A stretch of 64,000 nt of DNA from Streptomyces dioscori (GCF_003024195.1 NZ_KZ679040.1:414221-478220), one strand, 5' to 3'; positions 15,415 to 24,894 are shown, counted from the stretch's first letter. A program made the numbers and translations. The notes: generated from the letters alone by a model not told the origin.

Positions 15415-17326
15415 GCGGCAGCCTTCGGGTGACGGAGCGGAGGGCGGTTCGGAAGGCGGGTGCGACGGCCTGGACGCCGAGCAACCGGAGCAGCAGTACG
15501 TAGACGACGGTGACGGTCAGACCGCCGGTGAGCAGGGCGAGAGCGGGCGGCTCGAAACGGCTCGCGCACAGGGCGCCCGCCACGGCCGCGCACCCGGCCG
15601 CGCGCAGCGGCTTGCTGAGCTCGTGGACGACCCGGCGGGTGTGGATCGGCACGCTGCGCCGCTCGTTCATGCCGGACAGCAGCAGTGCCGCGGTGAGCGT
15701 GATGCCGACCGCGTTGGCCGCGGCGATCCCGGACACCCCCCAGGCGTCGACGGTCGCGGCGCCGATCCACGAGGTGGCGACGATGCCCGCGGTCATCGCG
15801 GCGAGCGGGTACCAGGTGGGGCGGCCCGCCGAGAAGTACGTCCGTACGAGCGCGCCCACGAGGGTGTGGCCGAGCAGCCCCACCGAGTAGACCCGCATGA
15901 CGGTCGCCGTCGCCGCCGTGTCCTGGGCGGTGAACGCACCGCGCTGGAAGAGGAGTTCGATGATCTGCGGCGCGCACGCGAAGACCGCGGCGGCGCCCAG
16001 CAGGACTATGCACGCGGCGACCGAGACGTCGTGCTCGACGCGGTTGCGGGCCCGCTCGGTGTCGCCCTCGGCGAGCGCCTGCGCCAGTACCGGGAAGGTG
16101 ACCGTGCACAGCATCAGCGAGAGGGTCATCGGGATCTGGGCCACCTTCTGCGCGTAGTTCAGGTGCGAGATGGCTCCGGAGGGGAGGTTGGAGGCGAGGT
16201 AGCGCTCGATGAGGACCTGGGACTGCCGGCAGAGGGCGAAGAGCAGGACCGGGGTGACGAGGGCGAGATTCACCGAGTGCGTCACCGACTGCTTCGGCGG
16301 CTGCTCCGCGAGCTGCTGTGCGGGTCGCTGCGCGAACTGCTGCGCGGGCTGTTCCGCTGCCGGCCCTTCGGTGTCCGACGCCTTCCGGGTCCCGGCCGCG
16401 GCTTCCGCCGGGGCCATCTCCGGGACCGCGGTGGCCGTCGCGGACCGGCGGCGGCCGAACAACTGCCGCACGAGGGACGGAGCCTGGGCCGCCACCATCA
16501 GGCAGCCGCCCAGCGCGACGCCGATGGCCGCAGAGCGCACGCCCCAGTGGCCGCCGAGGACGAACATCGCCGTGATGATGCCGGTGTTGTAGGCGACGTA
16601 GATGGCGGCCGGGGCCAGGAAACGGCGGTGGGCGCGCAGTGCCGCGCTGCAGTAGCCGGCGAGGCCGAAGCTCAGGACGCAGGTCGCTGTCAACCGCGTG
16701 CAGTCGACGGCGAGCGCGGGGTCGGGCAGTCCCGGCGCGAGCCCCGCGACCAGGTAGGGCGCCCCGGCGATCAGCAGTGCGGAGACCCCCACGAGGGCCA
16801 GCGCGATACGGGGCAGCGTGGAGGCGACGAGTGCGCGGACGGGGTCCCCGCCGCCGGTTCCGCGGGCCCGCCGGGCCACGGCCAGGCTGAACGCCGGGAC
16901 CAGCACGAAGGCCATCCCGTCCTCGATCAGCAGCGTCGCCGCGACCTCCGGCACGGTCCACGCGACCAGGAAGGCGTCCGTCTCGGTCCCGGCCCCGAAG
17001 AGATGCGCGAGCGCCTGGTCCCGGCCCAGCCCGAGCAGCGCACCCGCGATGGACAGCACGGCGGTGACGAGCGTGGCCTTGGCGAGGAACCCGCGGGTGG
17101 GCGGGGGGACTTCGGCGGGGCGGTGCTTCTCGGCGTCGGCTTCGGTGGCGGCGGGGTGCGTGGTCTCGGCCGATGCCGCGCGGGCACCGGGCAGCAGGAC
17201 CTCGTCCTCGGTCCCGACGGCCGCGCCGTGGTCCTGGGCGGAGGGGTCGCCGTCGGTGCCCGTCCGCCGGCGGCCCCGTCGTGCCGTCGTTCCCTCGTCC
17301 TCCGCCCGGGGAGGCGTCACCGTCAT
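15398..17326 (-). CDS. MOP-superfamily lipid-linked oligosaccharide flippase, MurJ/Wzx-like (642 aa)
   Basis: A polytopic membrane protein with about 14 hydrophobic segments after an N-terminal low-complexity cytoplasmic region of about 75 residues. The region LGLGRDQALAHLFGAGTETDAFLVAWTVPE is typical of MurJ-like proteins (shown here as separate motifs LGLGRDQALAHLFG and TDAFLVAWTVPE). The start at 17326 overlaps the polymerase stop (ATGA). A hydrophilic insertion near residues 300-350 is rich in Gln/Glu/Pro (QPAQQFAQ-type repeats). Its place in a polymer locus suggests that it flips the exopolysaccharide repeat unit rather than lipid II. Confidence 0.8.
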   Translation of the reverse strand: MTVTPPRAEDEGTTARRGRRRTGTDGDPSAQDHGAAVGTEDEVLLPGARAASAETTHPAATEADAEKHRPAEVPPPTRGFLAKATLVTAVLSIAGALLGLGRDQALAHLFGAGTETDAFLVAWTVPEVAATLLIEDGMAFVLVPAFSLAVARRARGTGGGDPVRALVASTLPRIALALVGVSALLIAGAPYLVAGLAPGLPDPALAVDCTRLTATCVLSFGLAGYCSAALRAHRRFLAPAAIYVAYNTGIITAMFVLGGHWGVRSAAIGVALGGCLMVAAQAPSLVRQLFGRRRSATATAVPEMAPAEAAAGTRKASDTEGPAAEQPAQQFAQRPAQQLAEQPPKQSVTHSVNLALVTPVLLFALCRQSQVLIERYLASNLPSGAISHLNYAQKVAQIPMTLSLMLCTVTFPVLAQALAEGDTERARNRVEHDVSVAACIVLLGAAAVFACAPQIIELLFQRGAFTAQDTAATATVMRVYSVGLLGHTLVGALVRTYFSAGRPTWYPLAAMTAGIVATSWIGAATVDAWGVSGIAAANAVGITLTAALLLSGMNERRSVPIHTRRVVHELSKPLRAAGCAAVAGALCASRFEPPALALLTGGLTVTVVYVLLLRLLGVQAVAPAFRTALRSVTRRLPHARSR

Positions 17327-18675
17327 CGGTTCCCGGCCCCCTCGCGGGTGTCCCCGTGGGCGTTTGCGCCGGCGCCCTCGTCGGTCAGCGCCCACCACGC
17401 GGCGAAGCCGAGCACCAGTGCCGTCAGTACGGTCGAGGGGCCGCCGATGTCGGCGTACACGAAGTCGACCAGCTGCCAGACCAGCAGCCCGCAGGCGACG
17501 AGCGCGCAGTCGAGGCCGCTCCCGGAACGCCGGGCGCGCAAGAGCTTGCGAAGGCCGAGGACCAGCAGCGCCAGCCAGCTCCCGGCCAGTGCGAGCAGCC
17601 CCAGCAGGCCCTGCTCGCTGAGGATCAGCAGATACATGTTGTGCGGTGACAGCAGCGGCTGGCGCTGGAAACCGGCGCCCGCCCCGTCCGTGTCACTGCC
17701 CGACGACAGCGCGAGCGAGGCGTGCCCGTCGCGATGGTCGGGGAAGCCCTTCAGCCCCACCCCGGTCAGCGGCCGGCCGCTCCACATGTCGACGGCGGCC
17801 GTCCACATCGTGTACCGGTCGGTCACCGACTGGTCCGGCGCGTCCGCGACCTGCGTGATGCTGCTGATCCGCTCCTGGAGCATCGCGGAGCCCACACCGA
17901 GCCCGCCCACCAGGACCACCGCGGCGGCCGCCACCGCAGCGAACACCTGTACGGCCCGCCGCAGTCCGGCGAGTACGAGCTGCGCCGCGCACGTCACGGC
18001 CGTCGCGATCCACGCGCCCCGGCTGAACGACAGCGCGAGCGGCAGCAGCAGCGCCAGCGCGCACACCGCCGCCACGGTCCGCTGCCGCGCGGGCCCGGAC
18101 CCGAGCGCCAGCCCGAGCGCGCACACCAGCCCGAACGCCACCACGGCCGCCATGCCCATGATGTCCGTGGCCCCGAACGTGCCCACCGCCCGGATCATCT
18201 CGCCCTGGTACGAGGCCCCGGTGCCGGTCACGAACTGGTGGACCCCGAGCCCTCCCTGCCACAGCGCGAGCCCGACGAGCGACCAGGCGACCAGGCGCGC
18301 GTCACGGCGGTCGCGCACCAGCAGCATCACCGCCGCCGGCACCAGCACGAAGATCTGCAGATAGCGCACGAGCCCCTCGGCCCCCACCCCGGCCGAGGCC
18401 GCGCCGGCCGTCGCGACCGCGACCCCGACGACGGGCAGCCCGAGCACGACGGCCGCGGTACGGGACAGGGGGCGCCGCCGGCCGCGTACGAGACGCAGTG
18501 CGCAGCAGACCACGACCAGCCCGGACACGGCGTCGGCCAGGGTGCCGCCGCCGTCCCCGGAGACCGGCAGCGCGAGCGTCACGATCAGCGTGATCACGGG
18601 CAGCACGGGAAGGAAGCGGCGGGGCGCCGCGGTCACGACGGCGACCAGCGGCGGGGCGGGCAGGACCTGGGTCAC
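17323..18675 (-). CDS. O-antigen ligase/polymerase-like membrane protein (450 aa)
   Basis: Wzy/WaaL-type protein with about ten membrane segments and the characteristic large periplasmic loop before SPHNMYLLILSEQGLLG (about residues 345-362), which contains the conserved His of the O-antigen ligase family. LSFSRGAWIA (about 225) is another family motif. GTG start, four bases after the sugar-transferase stop. It probably polymerises or ligates the flipped repeat units. Confidence 0.8.
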   Translation of the reverse strand: MTQVLPAPPLVAVVTAAPRRFLPVLPVITLIVTLALPVSGDGGGTLADAVSGLVVVCCALRLVRGRRRPLSRTAAVVLGLPVVGVAVATAGAASAGVGAEGLVRYLQIFVLVPAAVMLLVRDRRDARLVAWSLVGLALWQGGLGVHQFVTGTGASYQGEMIRAVGTFGATDIMGMAAVVAFGLVCALGLALGSGPARQRTVAAVCALALLLPLALSFSRGAWIATAVTCAAQLVLAGLRRAVQVFAAVAAAAVVLVGGLGVGSAMLQERISSITQVADAPDQSVTDRYTMWTAAVDMWSGRPLTGVGLKGFPDHRDGHASLALSSGSDTDGAGAGFQRQPLLSPHNMYLLILSEQGLLGLLALAGSWLALLVLGLRKLLRARRSGSGLDCALVACGLLVWQLVDFVYADIGGPSTVLTALVLGFAAWWALTDEGAGANAHGDTREGAGNR

Positions 18676-18679
18676 CGGT

Positions 18680-20191
18680 TCAGCTCCCCGTCGGACGCAC
18701 GAGCGAGACCGCGGTGCGCGCCAGGATGCAGACGTCCTGCCAGAGCGACCAGTCGTCGATGTAGGCGTTGTCGAACCGGCAGCGGTCCTCGATCGAGGTG
18801 TCGCCGCGCAGCCCGTGGATCTGCGCGAGCCCGGTGATGCCGGTACGCATCCGGTGGCGGGCCGCGTAACCGGGGTAGGTCTGGCTGAACTGGCCGACGA
18901 AGAAAGGCCGTTCGGGGCGTGGTCCGACCAGGCTCATGTCGCCCCGGAGGACGTTCCACAGCTGGAGCAGCTCGTCGAGCGACGTCCGCCGCAGGAAGCG
19001 GCAGAACCAGACCATCTCGTGCTCGTTCGCCACGCTCCAGCGGGTCGCCGCCTCGTGCGCGTCGACCGGCCGGTGCGTACGGAACTTCAGCAGGGTGAAC
19101 GGCCGCCCGTCCTTGCCGATGCGTTCCTGCCGGAACACCACACCGGGCCCGTCGACGGCCCGCAGCACGACCGCGCACAGCAGCAGCACCGGGCTGACCA
19201 GCAGGAGCAGGGCCCCCGAGACCAGCACGTCGAGCAGCCGCTTCCCGGCGCTCCCGTACCGGCGGCCCAGGGGCAGCCGGCGGCAGGCGAACCCGGCGAG
19301 CCGGTCGGCGCGCCCGTACGCCGACGTGTCCGGCCGCACCTCCCAGACGGCGCAGCCCGACTCGCCCAGCACCCGCAGCAGCGAGGCCTGTTCGGGCCAC
19401 CCGGAGCCGCCCACGGCGAGCACGTCCTGCACGCCGTTCTGGATGAGGGCCCGCTGGACCTCCTCGCCGGTGGTCAGCACCGGCAGCCCCTCGCCGTCGC
19501 TCGACTCGTCGGCGACGACACCCACCGGCCGTACCCCGCACCCCGGATGACGCAGGAAGGCGGCGGCCACGCGCTGCGCGTCCACGGTGCGGCCGACCAC
19601 CAGGGCCGCGCGCGGGCGCCGCAGGAGCGTCCGGCGCCGGTGCCCGTGCACGACGCCACGGCCCGCGCAGCTCACCAGGGACTGCACCGCGCAGCCGAGG
19701 ACCAGGGCGCGGGCGTCCAGCGCGTGCTCCGGGGAGTACGCCGCCAGCAGGGCCGCGAGCGCGCACCAGCTCACCGCGATCCGGGCGCAGACGGCGGGCA
19801 GTTCGTCCAGCAAGGCCGGCACGGCGGGTGTGGACGCGGTGCGGTACAGCGACGCGTGCGCGTTCAGCCGGAGCACCGCGAGCACCAGCAGGGCGAGCGG
19901 AAGCGGATGCGGCCACGGCAGTGCCAGGGCACCGCCGGCCAGTGCCGCGCCGATGTCCACGGCGGGCAGGGGCAGCCGCGAGGGCCGCCGCACGTGCCGT
20001 ACCCGGTGCACGGCCCGTACGCGGTGCACGAAGGGCCGTCTGCCGCTGGGGAACGCGAAGCCGCCGACGGCCTCGCGCGGCGGCATGACCGAGACGGGCG
20101 AGCCCGACGAGACGGGTGGGACGGTGGTGAATCCGTGGTCCGCCGCCCGCGGCCGGCCGCCGGGGGAGGGAACGGTACTTTCCGCAGTCAC
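18680..20191 (-). CDS. Undecaprenyl-phosphate sugar-1-phosphate transferase, WbaP/WcaJ type (503 aa)
   Basis: Initiating enzyme that puts the first sugar-phosphate onto the lipid carrier. N-terminal part: disordered 45 residues, about four membrane segments and a CoA-binding-like Rossmann domain (about 170-300). C-terminal catalytic core: KRLLDVLVSG membrane segment, FRQERIGKDGRPFTLLKFRT (about 350-370), RRTSLDELLQLWNVLRGDM, SLVGPRPERPFF and the ending GITGLAQIHGLRGD. All are hallmarks of the bacterial sugar transferase family. GTG start at 20191 overlaps the glycosyltransferase stop (GTGA). Confidence 0.9.
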   Translation of the reverse strand: MTAESTVPSPGGRPRAADHGFTTVPPVSSGSPVSVMPPREAVGGFAFPSGRRPFVHRVRAVHRVRHVRRPSRLPLPAVDIGAALAGGALALPWPHPLPLALLVLAVLRLNAHASLYRTASTPAVPALLDELPAVCARIAVSWCALAALLAAYSPEHALDARALVLGCAVQSLVSCAGRGVVHGHRRRTLLRRPRAALVVGRTVDAQRVAAAFLRHPGCGVRPVGVVADESSDGEGLPVLTTGEEVQRALIQNGVQDVLAVGGSGWPEQASLLRVLGESGCAVWEVRPDTSAYGRADRLAGFACRRLPLGRRYGSAGKRLLDVLVSGALLLLVSPVLLLCAVVLRAVDGPGVVFRQERIGKDGRPFTLLKFRTHRPVDAHEAATRWSVANEHEMVWFCRFLRRTSLDELLQLWNVLRGDMSLVGPRPERPFFVGQFSQTYPGYAARHRMRTGITGLAQIHGLRGDTSIEDRCRFDNAYIDDWSLWQDVCILARTAVSLVRPTGS

Positions 20192-21387
20192 GTGTGGATG
20201 GACTCCCTGTACTCGGTGTGGTCCACGCCCGTGTCCCGCCCGGTCGGCCAGCCGCCGATCAGATCGCGGTACACGTCGGCGACGGCCGCGGCCGTGCGCC
20301 GCACGTCGTGCGTGGTCGTTACGTACCGGCGTCCCTGGTGACCGAGCGACTCGCGAAGCAGCGGGTCGAGCAGCAGCTCGGCGACGGCCCCGGCCAGCGC
20401 GTCGGGCCGCTCGGACGGCACCAGGCAGCGCGGCCCCTGGCCCGGCGGCAGGCTCTCGCGCGCCCCGTCCACATCGGTGATCACGACGGGCCGCCCACAG
20501 GCCATGGCCTCCAGCGGCGCCAGCGCCATGCCCTCCCACCGCGACGGCAGGACGACCAGATCGGCGGCCTGGTACCAGGGCGTGGCGTCGCTGACGGCCC
20601 CGGCGAACAGCACGGACGGGGGAGCCGCGGCTCGCAGCGCCCGCGCGTCGGGCCCGTCGCCGACCAGCACGAGCCGCGCGGCGGGCACCCGCCGGGTCAC
20701 CTCGTGCCACGCCTCCAGCAGGACGTCCTGCCCCTTCTGCCGGCACAGCCGCCCGACACACACCACCAGGGGTGCCGCCGCGTCGACTCCTTCGAGCAGC
20801 GGAATCCCGGCCCGTACGGTCTCCACGGGCGCCGGGTGGAAGCCCCGGGTGTCGATGCCGTTCGGGATGACGCTCCACCGGCCCCTGATCCCCGACCGCT
20901 GCCCGGTGCGCCGCTCGGCCTCGCTGACGCACACCACCCGCGAGGCCCAACGGGCGCCCAGCCGCTCCCAGTTGAGGGCGAAGAGGCCGGTGGCCCCGCC
21001 GACCGCCTCGAAGGACCAGGCGTGCGGCTGGAACACGGTCGGCACCCGCCCGCGTACGGCGAGCCGGGCCGCGAGCCCGGCCTTGGCGCTGTGCGCGTGC
21101 ACGACGTCGGGCCGCACCTCCCGTACGAGCCGGCGCAGACTCCGTACCTCCTGGGCGAGCCACGGTCCCGGCGAGCGGGTCGCGTGCCAGGTCCTCACGC
21201 CCGCGCCCAGGAGTTCGGCCGCCGTCGCGAGGCCGCCGTCCGGCGGACAGGCGACGGTGACGTCGGCGCCGGTGGCCAGCTGCGCCCGCACCAGGTCGGT
21301 GACCACGCGGCCCACCCCGCCGTCCACGGGCTGCGAGACGTGCAGGACCCGTGGCCTGGGTCCTGGGCCGGTCGGTGACAGTCGCAT
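20188..21387 (-). CDS. GT4-family glycosyltransferase, first gene of the polymer operon core (399 aa)
   Basis: GT-B glycosyltransferase. Acceptor domain: HVSQPVDGGVGRVVTDLV and DVVHAHSAKAGLAARLA. Donor domain: VIPNGIDTRGFHP, CVGRLCRQKGQDVLLEAW, LVGDGPDARAL and PSRWEGMALAPLEAMACG (about residue 285-302). It follows the DUF3344-like gene after 88 bases and heads a run of eight tightly overlapping genes down to 11638. Confidence 0.88.
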   Translation of the reverse strand: MRLSPTGPGPRPRVLHVSQPVDGGVGRVVTDLVRAQLATGADVTVACPPDGGLATAAELLGAGVRTWHATRSPGPWLAQEVRSLRRLVREVRPDVVHAHSAKAGLAARLAVRGRVPTVFQPHAWSFEAVGGATGLFALNWERLGARWASRVVCVSEAERRTGQRSGIRGRWSVIPNGIDTRGFHPAPVETVRAGIPLLEGVDAAAPLVVCVGRLCRQKGQDVLLEAWHEVTRRVPAARLVLVGDGPDARALRAAAPPSVLFAGAVSDATPWYQAADLVVLPSRWEGMALAPLEAMACGRPVVITDVDGARESLPPGQGPRCLVPSERPDALAGAVAELLLDPLLRESLGHQGRRYVTTTHDVRRTAAAVADVYRDLIGGWPTGRDTGVDHTEYRESIHT

Positions 21388-21475
21388 GCGGGCTTTCCTC
21401 GTTCATGGGCGGCACTCGCGGGGAGCGCGGGTGGGACTCGGTCGGGGTCGGGGTCGTGAGAAGAGGGGATGGGCA

Positions 21476-22597
21476 TCAGCGCTTCGCGTCGACGGCGACG
21501 AACAGCGCGCCGGCCCAGGCCGCGTCCCGCCGCGACGCCAGCCGGAAGTCCAGCCGGTCGCCGCCGCGCCGCAGGCCCTCGCGGAGATCGAGGACGTCGG
21601 AGTCGTACCCGAGCGTGTTCGGATACGAAGGCGTCCGCGGGGAAGCCGCCCCGTCGTACTCGGCGATCGTCGAATTCAGTACGTCGTCCCGGGGGTTGGC
21701 GCTGTTGCCGAGGGCGACGGCCCTGCCCCGGCCGTCCGACACGGTGAGCGAGTCGCCGGTGCGCCCGCGGTCGCCGTTGTAGGCGACGAGCCCCACGCGG
21801 CCGGTGGCCCCCGTGGGGAACGGCAGGTCGCCCACCCGGAGCGCCTGGTCGTCATCCGGCCCCAGCGGGCCGAAGCCGTCCCAGATCGCCAGATGCCGCA
21901 GCGGCTCCGACTCCTTCTCGTACGCCACCATCAACGTCCAGCCGCCCCACGCGCCGGCCGCCGAGTGCCCCATCGCCACATTCACCTGCGCCACGGTGTA
22001 CGCGCCCGCGCCGCTCGACCGCACCAGCCGCGTGACGTCCGCCGAAGCCTGGAAGGCGTCCGCGCCACGGGCCACCCGGTGCCCGACGAGGGTGTCCGCG
22101 AGTACTTCCTTGTACTGGCCGCCGGCCTCGGCGATCAGCACCCGTCCGTTGTCCTTGGGCGGCTTCTGCTCACCGACCCGCAGGTTGCCGCCCCAGTACA
22201 GCCGCGCGTACGAGACGCGGGCGCCCGACGGCAGCCGGACCTCGGCGCTGCTGGAGTTGTAGGTGTTCGGGTCCTTGTCGATGTCCGTGTAGAACATGTC
22301 GAAGCCGTCGTTCGCGACCGCCAGACCCGCGCGGGCGGCGGGGCACGACACCGTCGTCGGCGCGACGGGTGTGCGGCAGGTGATCGACGAGTTGGCGGCC
22401 CGGACGATCCCGCCGTGCCCGAGCGCGCGGTACCGCTGGGTGAAGGCCAGGCTCTGCGCCTCGGCGGCGGGCGGTGCGGCCGTGGCGTCCGGCGGGGCGG
22501 GAGCGGCCACCGCCGGTCCGCCCGGCACCCACAGCGAGGCGAGGGAAAAAGCACCCAGCATCCCACGGCGCAGCAGAAGACCCAGGGAATTGCGCAT
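21476..22597 (-). CDS. Secreted DUF3344-like protein (373 aa)
   Basis: Signal peptide MRNSLGLLLRRGMLGAFSLASLW, then a beta-rich extracellular domain with RYRALGHGGIVRAANSS and SITCRTP, followed by repeated turns of a surface-protein type (RLYWGGNL, GAWGGWTLMVAYE, LGYDSDVLDL). I recall this as the DUF3344 family of secreted actinobacterial proteins; the function is unknown. Start ATG 22597 follows GAAAGGG. It is transcribed toward the polymer operon and away from the chaplin at 22986, so it may be the first gene of that operon or a separate surface protein. Confidence 0.6.
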   Translation of the reverse strand: MRNSLGLLLRRGMLGAFSLASLWVPGGPAVAAPAPPDATAAPPAAEAQSLAFTQRYRALGHGGIVRAANSSITCRTPVAPTTVSCPAARAGLAVANDGFDMFYTDIDKDPNTYNSSSAEVRLPSGARVSYARLYWGGNLRVGEQKPPKDNGRVLIAEAGGQYKEVLADTLVGHRVARGADAFQASADVTRLVRSSGAGAYTVAQVNVAMGHSAAGAWGGWTLMVAYEKESEPLRHLAIWDGFGPLGPDDDQALRVGDLPFPTGATGRVGLVAYNGDRGRTGDSLTVSDGRGRAVALGNSANPRDDVLNSTIAEYDGAASPRTPSYPNTLGYDSDVLDLREGLRRGGDRLDFRLASRRDAAWAGALFVAVDAKR

Positions 22598-22985
22598 GAC
22601 CGGCGTTGCCCTTTCGGGGGGAATTTCGGCGGCGGAGGTTCTGGCCCTCGCGGGCCTGCGAGACGGGGACATCGGCGGACGGGACGCGGCCGTCACACGG
22701 GTGCCGACATGACTCCCCGTCTGTTTCGAGTGATACGAGGTGATCCGGGGCGTTCTGTGACGATCCGAGGAAGAACGCAACTGTAGCCGCTATCCGTATT
22801 TATCGGTGAAACCTGCCAAGTGTGTCGGAATCGTGTGCATGCCTCGGAATAACCCCCTGGCTCGCTTCTGGTAACGGCTCGGAGCGTCACTCTTTTGGAG
22901 GCACAACCCGCGCCGGTGCCACGCGTTGATTCCAGAGCCGGGCATCCCGCCCGGTTGTTGTTTCAATCCCAAGGAGCACCTCTCC
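22598..22985. other. Divergent intergenic region upstream of DUF3344-like gene and chpF
   Basis: 388 bases with no coding sequence. The right end holds the BldN-like promoter of the chaplin (22902-22929). The centre (about 22775-22830) is AT-rich for this genome and likely contains the leftward promoter, but I see no motif I can name. Confidence 0.5.
22902..22929 (+). promoter_or_regulatory. Sigma-BldN-like promoter of chpF
   Basis: CACAAC, 16 bases, CGTTGA: a perfect -10 hexamer, exact spacing and a -35 with two mismatches to CGTAAC-N16-CGTTGA. It lies 56 bases before the chaplin ATG. Confidence 0.6.
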
Positions 22986-23225
22986 ATGTCGCGTATCGCG
23001 AAGGGCCTGGTCTTTACCTCCGTTGCCGCCGCCGCCATGGCGGGCACCGCCGGCATCGCCGCCGCCGACAGTGACGCGCACGGCGCCGCCGCCAACTCCC
23101 CGGGTGTCCTGTCGGGCAACCTGGTGCAGGTCCCCGTCCACGTGCCGATCAACCTGTGCGGCAACACCGTGAACGTCATCGCGCTGCTGAACCCGGCGTT
23201 CGGCAACGAGTGCGCCAACGACTGA
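22986..23225 (+). CDS. chpF: Short chaplin (79 aa)
   Basis: Signal peptide MSRIAKGLVFTSVAAAAMAG ending at AAADSDAHG, then one chaplin domain (about 35-78) with the two cysteines in NLCGNT and NECAND. AAGGAG lies nine bases before ATG. The symbol is by position: the gene sits between the polymer locus and the melC genes, as chpF does in S. coelicolor. Product: surface-active amyloid-forming protein of aerial hyphae. Confidence 0.92.
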   Translation: MSRIAKGLVFTSVAAAAMAGTAGIAAADSDAHGAAANSPGVLSGNLVQVPVHVPINLCGNTVNVIALLNPAFGNECAND

Positions 23226-23243
23226 CGTCGAAGCCCGGCCCCT

Positions 23244-23279
23244 GATCGGCCGCCCTCCCCCCGGGGAGGGCGGCCGATC
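23244..23279 (+). terminator. Terminator after chpF
   Basis: Two perfectly complementary 17-base arms (23244-23260 and 23263-23279, GATCGGCCGCCC outer part), 18 bases past the stop. Confidence 0.75.
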
Positions 23280-23465
23280 CGCGTTGCCCCGAATGGGGGG
23301 AGGGGCGGCAAGTGCGTTCGACGGGGCCGGGCATGGCGGCTCATCAGGGACAACGGCCGGAGCGGTGGGTGCGGGCCGCCGCGGTGCGCGGGCGATCGGT
23401 TGCAGGCGGCGGTCACCGATTCCACGGTGGGCACAGGACCCGACGCACCATCGAAAGGACCCTCC

Positions 23466-24248
23466 ATGCGTGCTCTGCCCGCGCGGCGTATCGCGACCTC
23501 CGCACTCTGCGCCACGTTCCTGCTGGGGATCGCCGGACCCGTCGCCGTGGCCGCCGACCACGACGCGACGCGCGACGCCCGCGCCACGGCGGCGGTCCTG
23601 GCGCCGGTGCCCGAGGCGGACGCCCTGCTGGCACAGGCCACCAGTCTGGGCGACGTCGCCGGAGTGCTGAAGCCGGTCACCGACCTGCTCACGACCGCGC
23701 TCAAGGCCGACGGCGGGAAGCTGCCCGCCGCCGACGCCACGAAGCTCGGCGACGCGGTGAAGGAGGCCATCGCCAAGGCCACCGCGTCGGCCCCGGCCGC
23801 TCCGCAGACCCCGCCGGCGAAGACACCGGCCGTGCCGCAGACACCGGCCGAGCCGAAGGCGCCGACTGTTCCGCAAACACCGGCCGAGCCGAAAAAGCCG
23901 GAGGTGAACTCGCCGGCCGATCCCGAGATCCCGGCCGCTCCGCCGGCGATCCTGCCGGCGCTTCCCGGTGCTCCCGCGCTGCCCGCGCCGGGCGTGGCCG
24001 GCCGGGTGGCCGCGCCCGACCTCAGGGCCGACGCGCTCAAGGCCCTGCAGAGCTCGGTCGACACCCTGGTCCAGGCGGCGGTCGCCGGTGACGCCACCGC
24101 TCTGGGCGCGGCCGCGAAGAAGACCGTGAGCGGCCTGGTGAACTTCGTCGCCGCGGTGGCGGTGGGCGGCGCCCTGCCCGCCCCGAACCTGCCGGGGCTG
24201 CCCAAGCCGCCCACGAACGTGGCCGCACAGTCGGGGAGCGGTGGCTGA
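23466..24248 (+). CDS. Secreted Ala/Pro-rich protein of unknown function (260 aa)
   Basis: ATG 23466 follows AAAGGA. Signal peptide to about residue 31 (VAVAADHD). The mature protein has two helical Ala/Leu-rich parts (about 45-110 and 185-240) joined by a Pro/Lys/Glu linker (about 115-160) made of repeated PQTPAEPK units. No catalytic motif, membrane anchor or sortase signal is visible. It lies between chaplin and tyrosinase genes with its own very strong terminator. A structural role at the hyphal surface is possible; I do not recognise the family. Confidence 0.7.
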   Translation: MRALPARRIATSALCATFLLGIAGPVAVAADHDATRDARATAAVLAPVPEADALLAQATSLGDVAGVLKPVTDLLTTALKADGGKLPAADATKLGDAVKEAIAKATASAPAAPQTPPAKTPAVPQTPAEPKAPTVPQTPAEPKKPEVNSPADPEIPAAPPAILPALPGAPALPAPGVAGRVAAPDLRADALKALQSSVDTLVQAAVAGDATALGAAAKKTVSGLVNFVAAVAVGGALPAPNLPGLPKPPTNVAAQSGSGG

Positions 24249-24269
24249 GGCGAAGCAGCCACCGCCCCG

Positions 24270-24308
24270 GCCGTCGGGCCGGCCCGTCACCCGGGCCGGC
24301 CCGACGGC
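24270..24308 (+). terminator. Very strong terminator after the Ala/Pro-rich secreted protein gene
   Basis: A 17-bp perfect stem (24270-24286 with 24292-24308) and a five-base loop, followed by TGTTTC. Confidence 0.8.
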
Positions 24309-24535
24309 TGTTTCACCCTCTGTCTGCACAATCTTTCAGGGTTCTCATATGAGGGATCCCATTTGGTGATGAAACACAGCCTTCAATCGGGTGGGTTCCA
24401 GGACTTTTTCCGTGTTCGGGGTTTCCGCCCGGACGAGGGGTCGTTGGGCAGGAAGCAGTGCGAGAGCAGGCATGCACGGTGCCTGAACACTGAGAATTCC
24501 CCCTGGTGACGCGAGTCACCGATGAAAGGAACACG

Positions 24536-24832
24536 ATGAAGTCCCTGAAGGCCGCCGCTGTCGTAGCCGGGTCCATGGTCATCGCCGGTGTGGCCGCGCC
24601 CGCCCTTGCCGCCGACCTCACGCCCCCCACGAGCCTCAACGGCGGTCTCGACTCGGCTCTCACCCAGCTCACCACCGAGCCGGTGGACGCCATGCCCCTG
24701 CAGTCGCAGTCGAGGGCGCTCGACACGGAGAACCAGGACTCCGCGCTCAGCACCCTCAGCGACGCGACGGACGCCCTGAACTCGGCGGGCGGGCCCACGG
24801 GTCTCCTGGGCGGTCTGCCCCTCCAGAAGTGA
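24536..24832 (+). CDS. Small secreted protein of unknown function (98 aa)
   Basis: GAAAGGA precedes ATG 24536. Signal peptide MKSLKAAAVVAGSMVIAGVA with an Ala-X-Ala-type site before DLTPPTS. The mature 70 residues are Thr/Leu/Asp-rich and likely helical, with no cysteine. No family recognised. The signal peptide resembles those of the neighbouring coat proteins, suggesting a cell-surface role during development. Confidence 0.65.
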   Translation: MKSLKAAAVVAGSMVIAGVAAPALAADLTPPTSLNGGLDSALTQLTTEPVDAMPLQSQSRALDTENQDSALSTLSDATDALNSAGGPTGLLGGLPLQK

Positions 24833-24863
24833 CGCGGGGCCGAACGGGGCCGTAGGTGACGCG

Positions 24864-24894
24864 GGGCCGGTTGCGCATCAGCGCGGACCGGCCC
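24864..24894 (+). terminator. Terminator after small secreted protein gene
   Basis: GGGCCGGT (24864-24871) pairs with ACCGGCCC (24887-24894); an inner GCGC/GCGC pair closes a four-base loop. Confidence 0.55.

Noticed and set aside
15125..18364. 1079-codon plus-strand open frame
   Set aside because: Opposite to the deacetylase, flippase and polymerase genes; the translation is only Arg/Pro/Ala-rich and the minus-strand genes have convincing motifs and overlaps.
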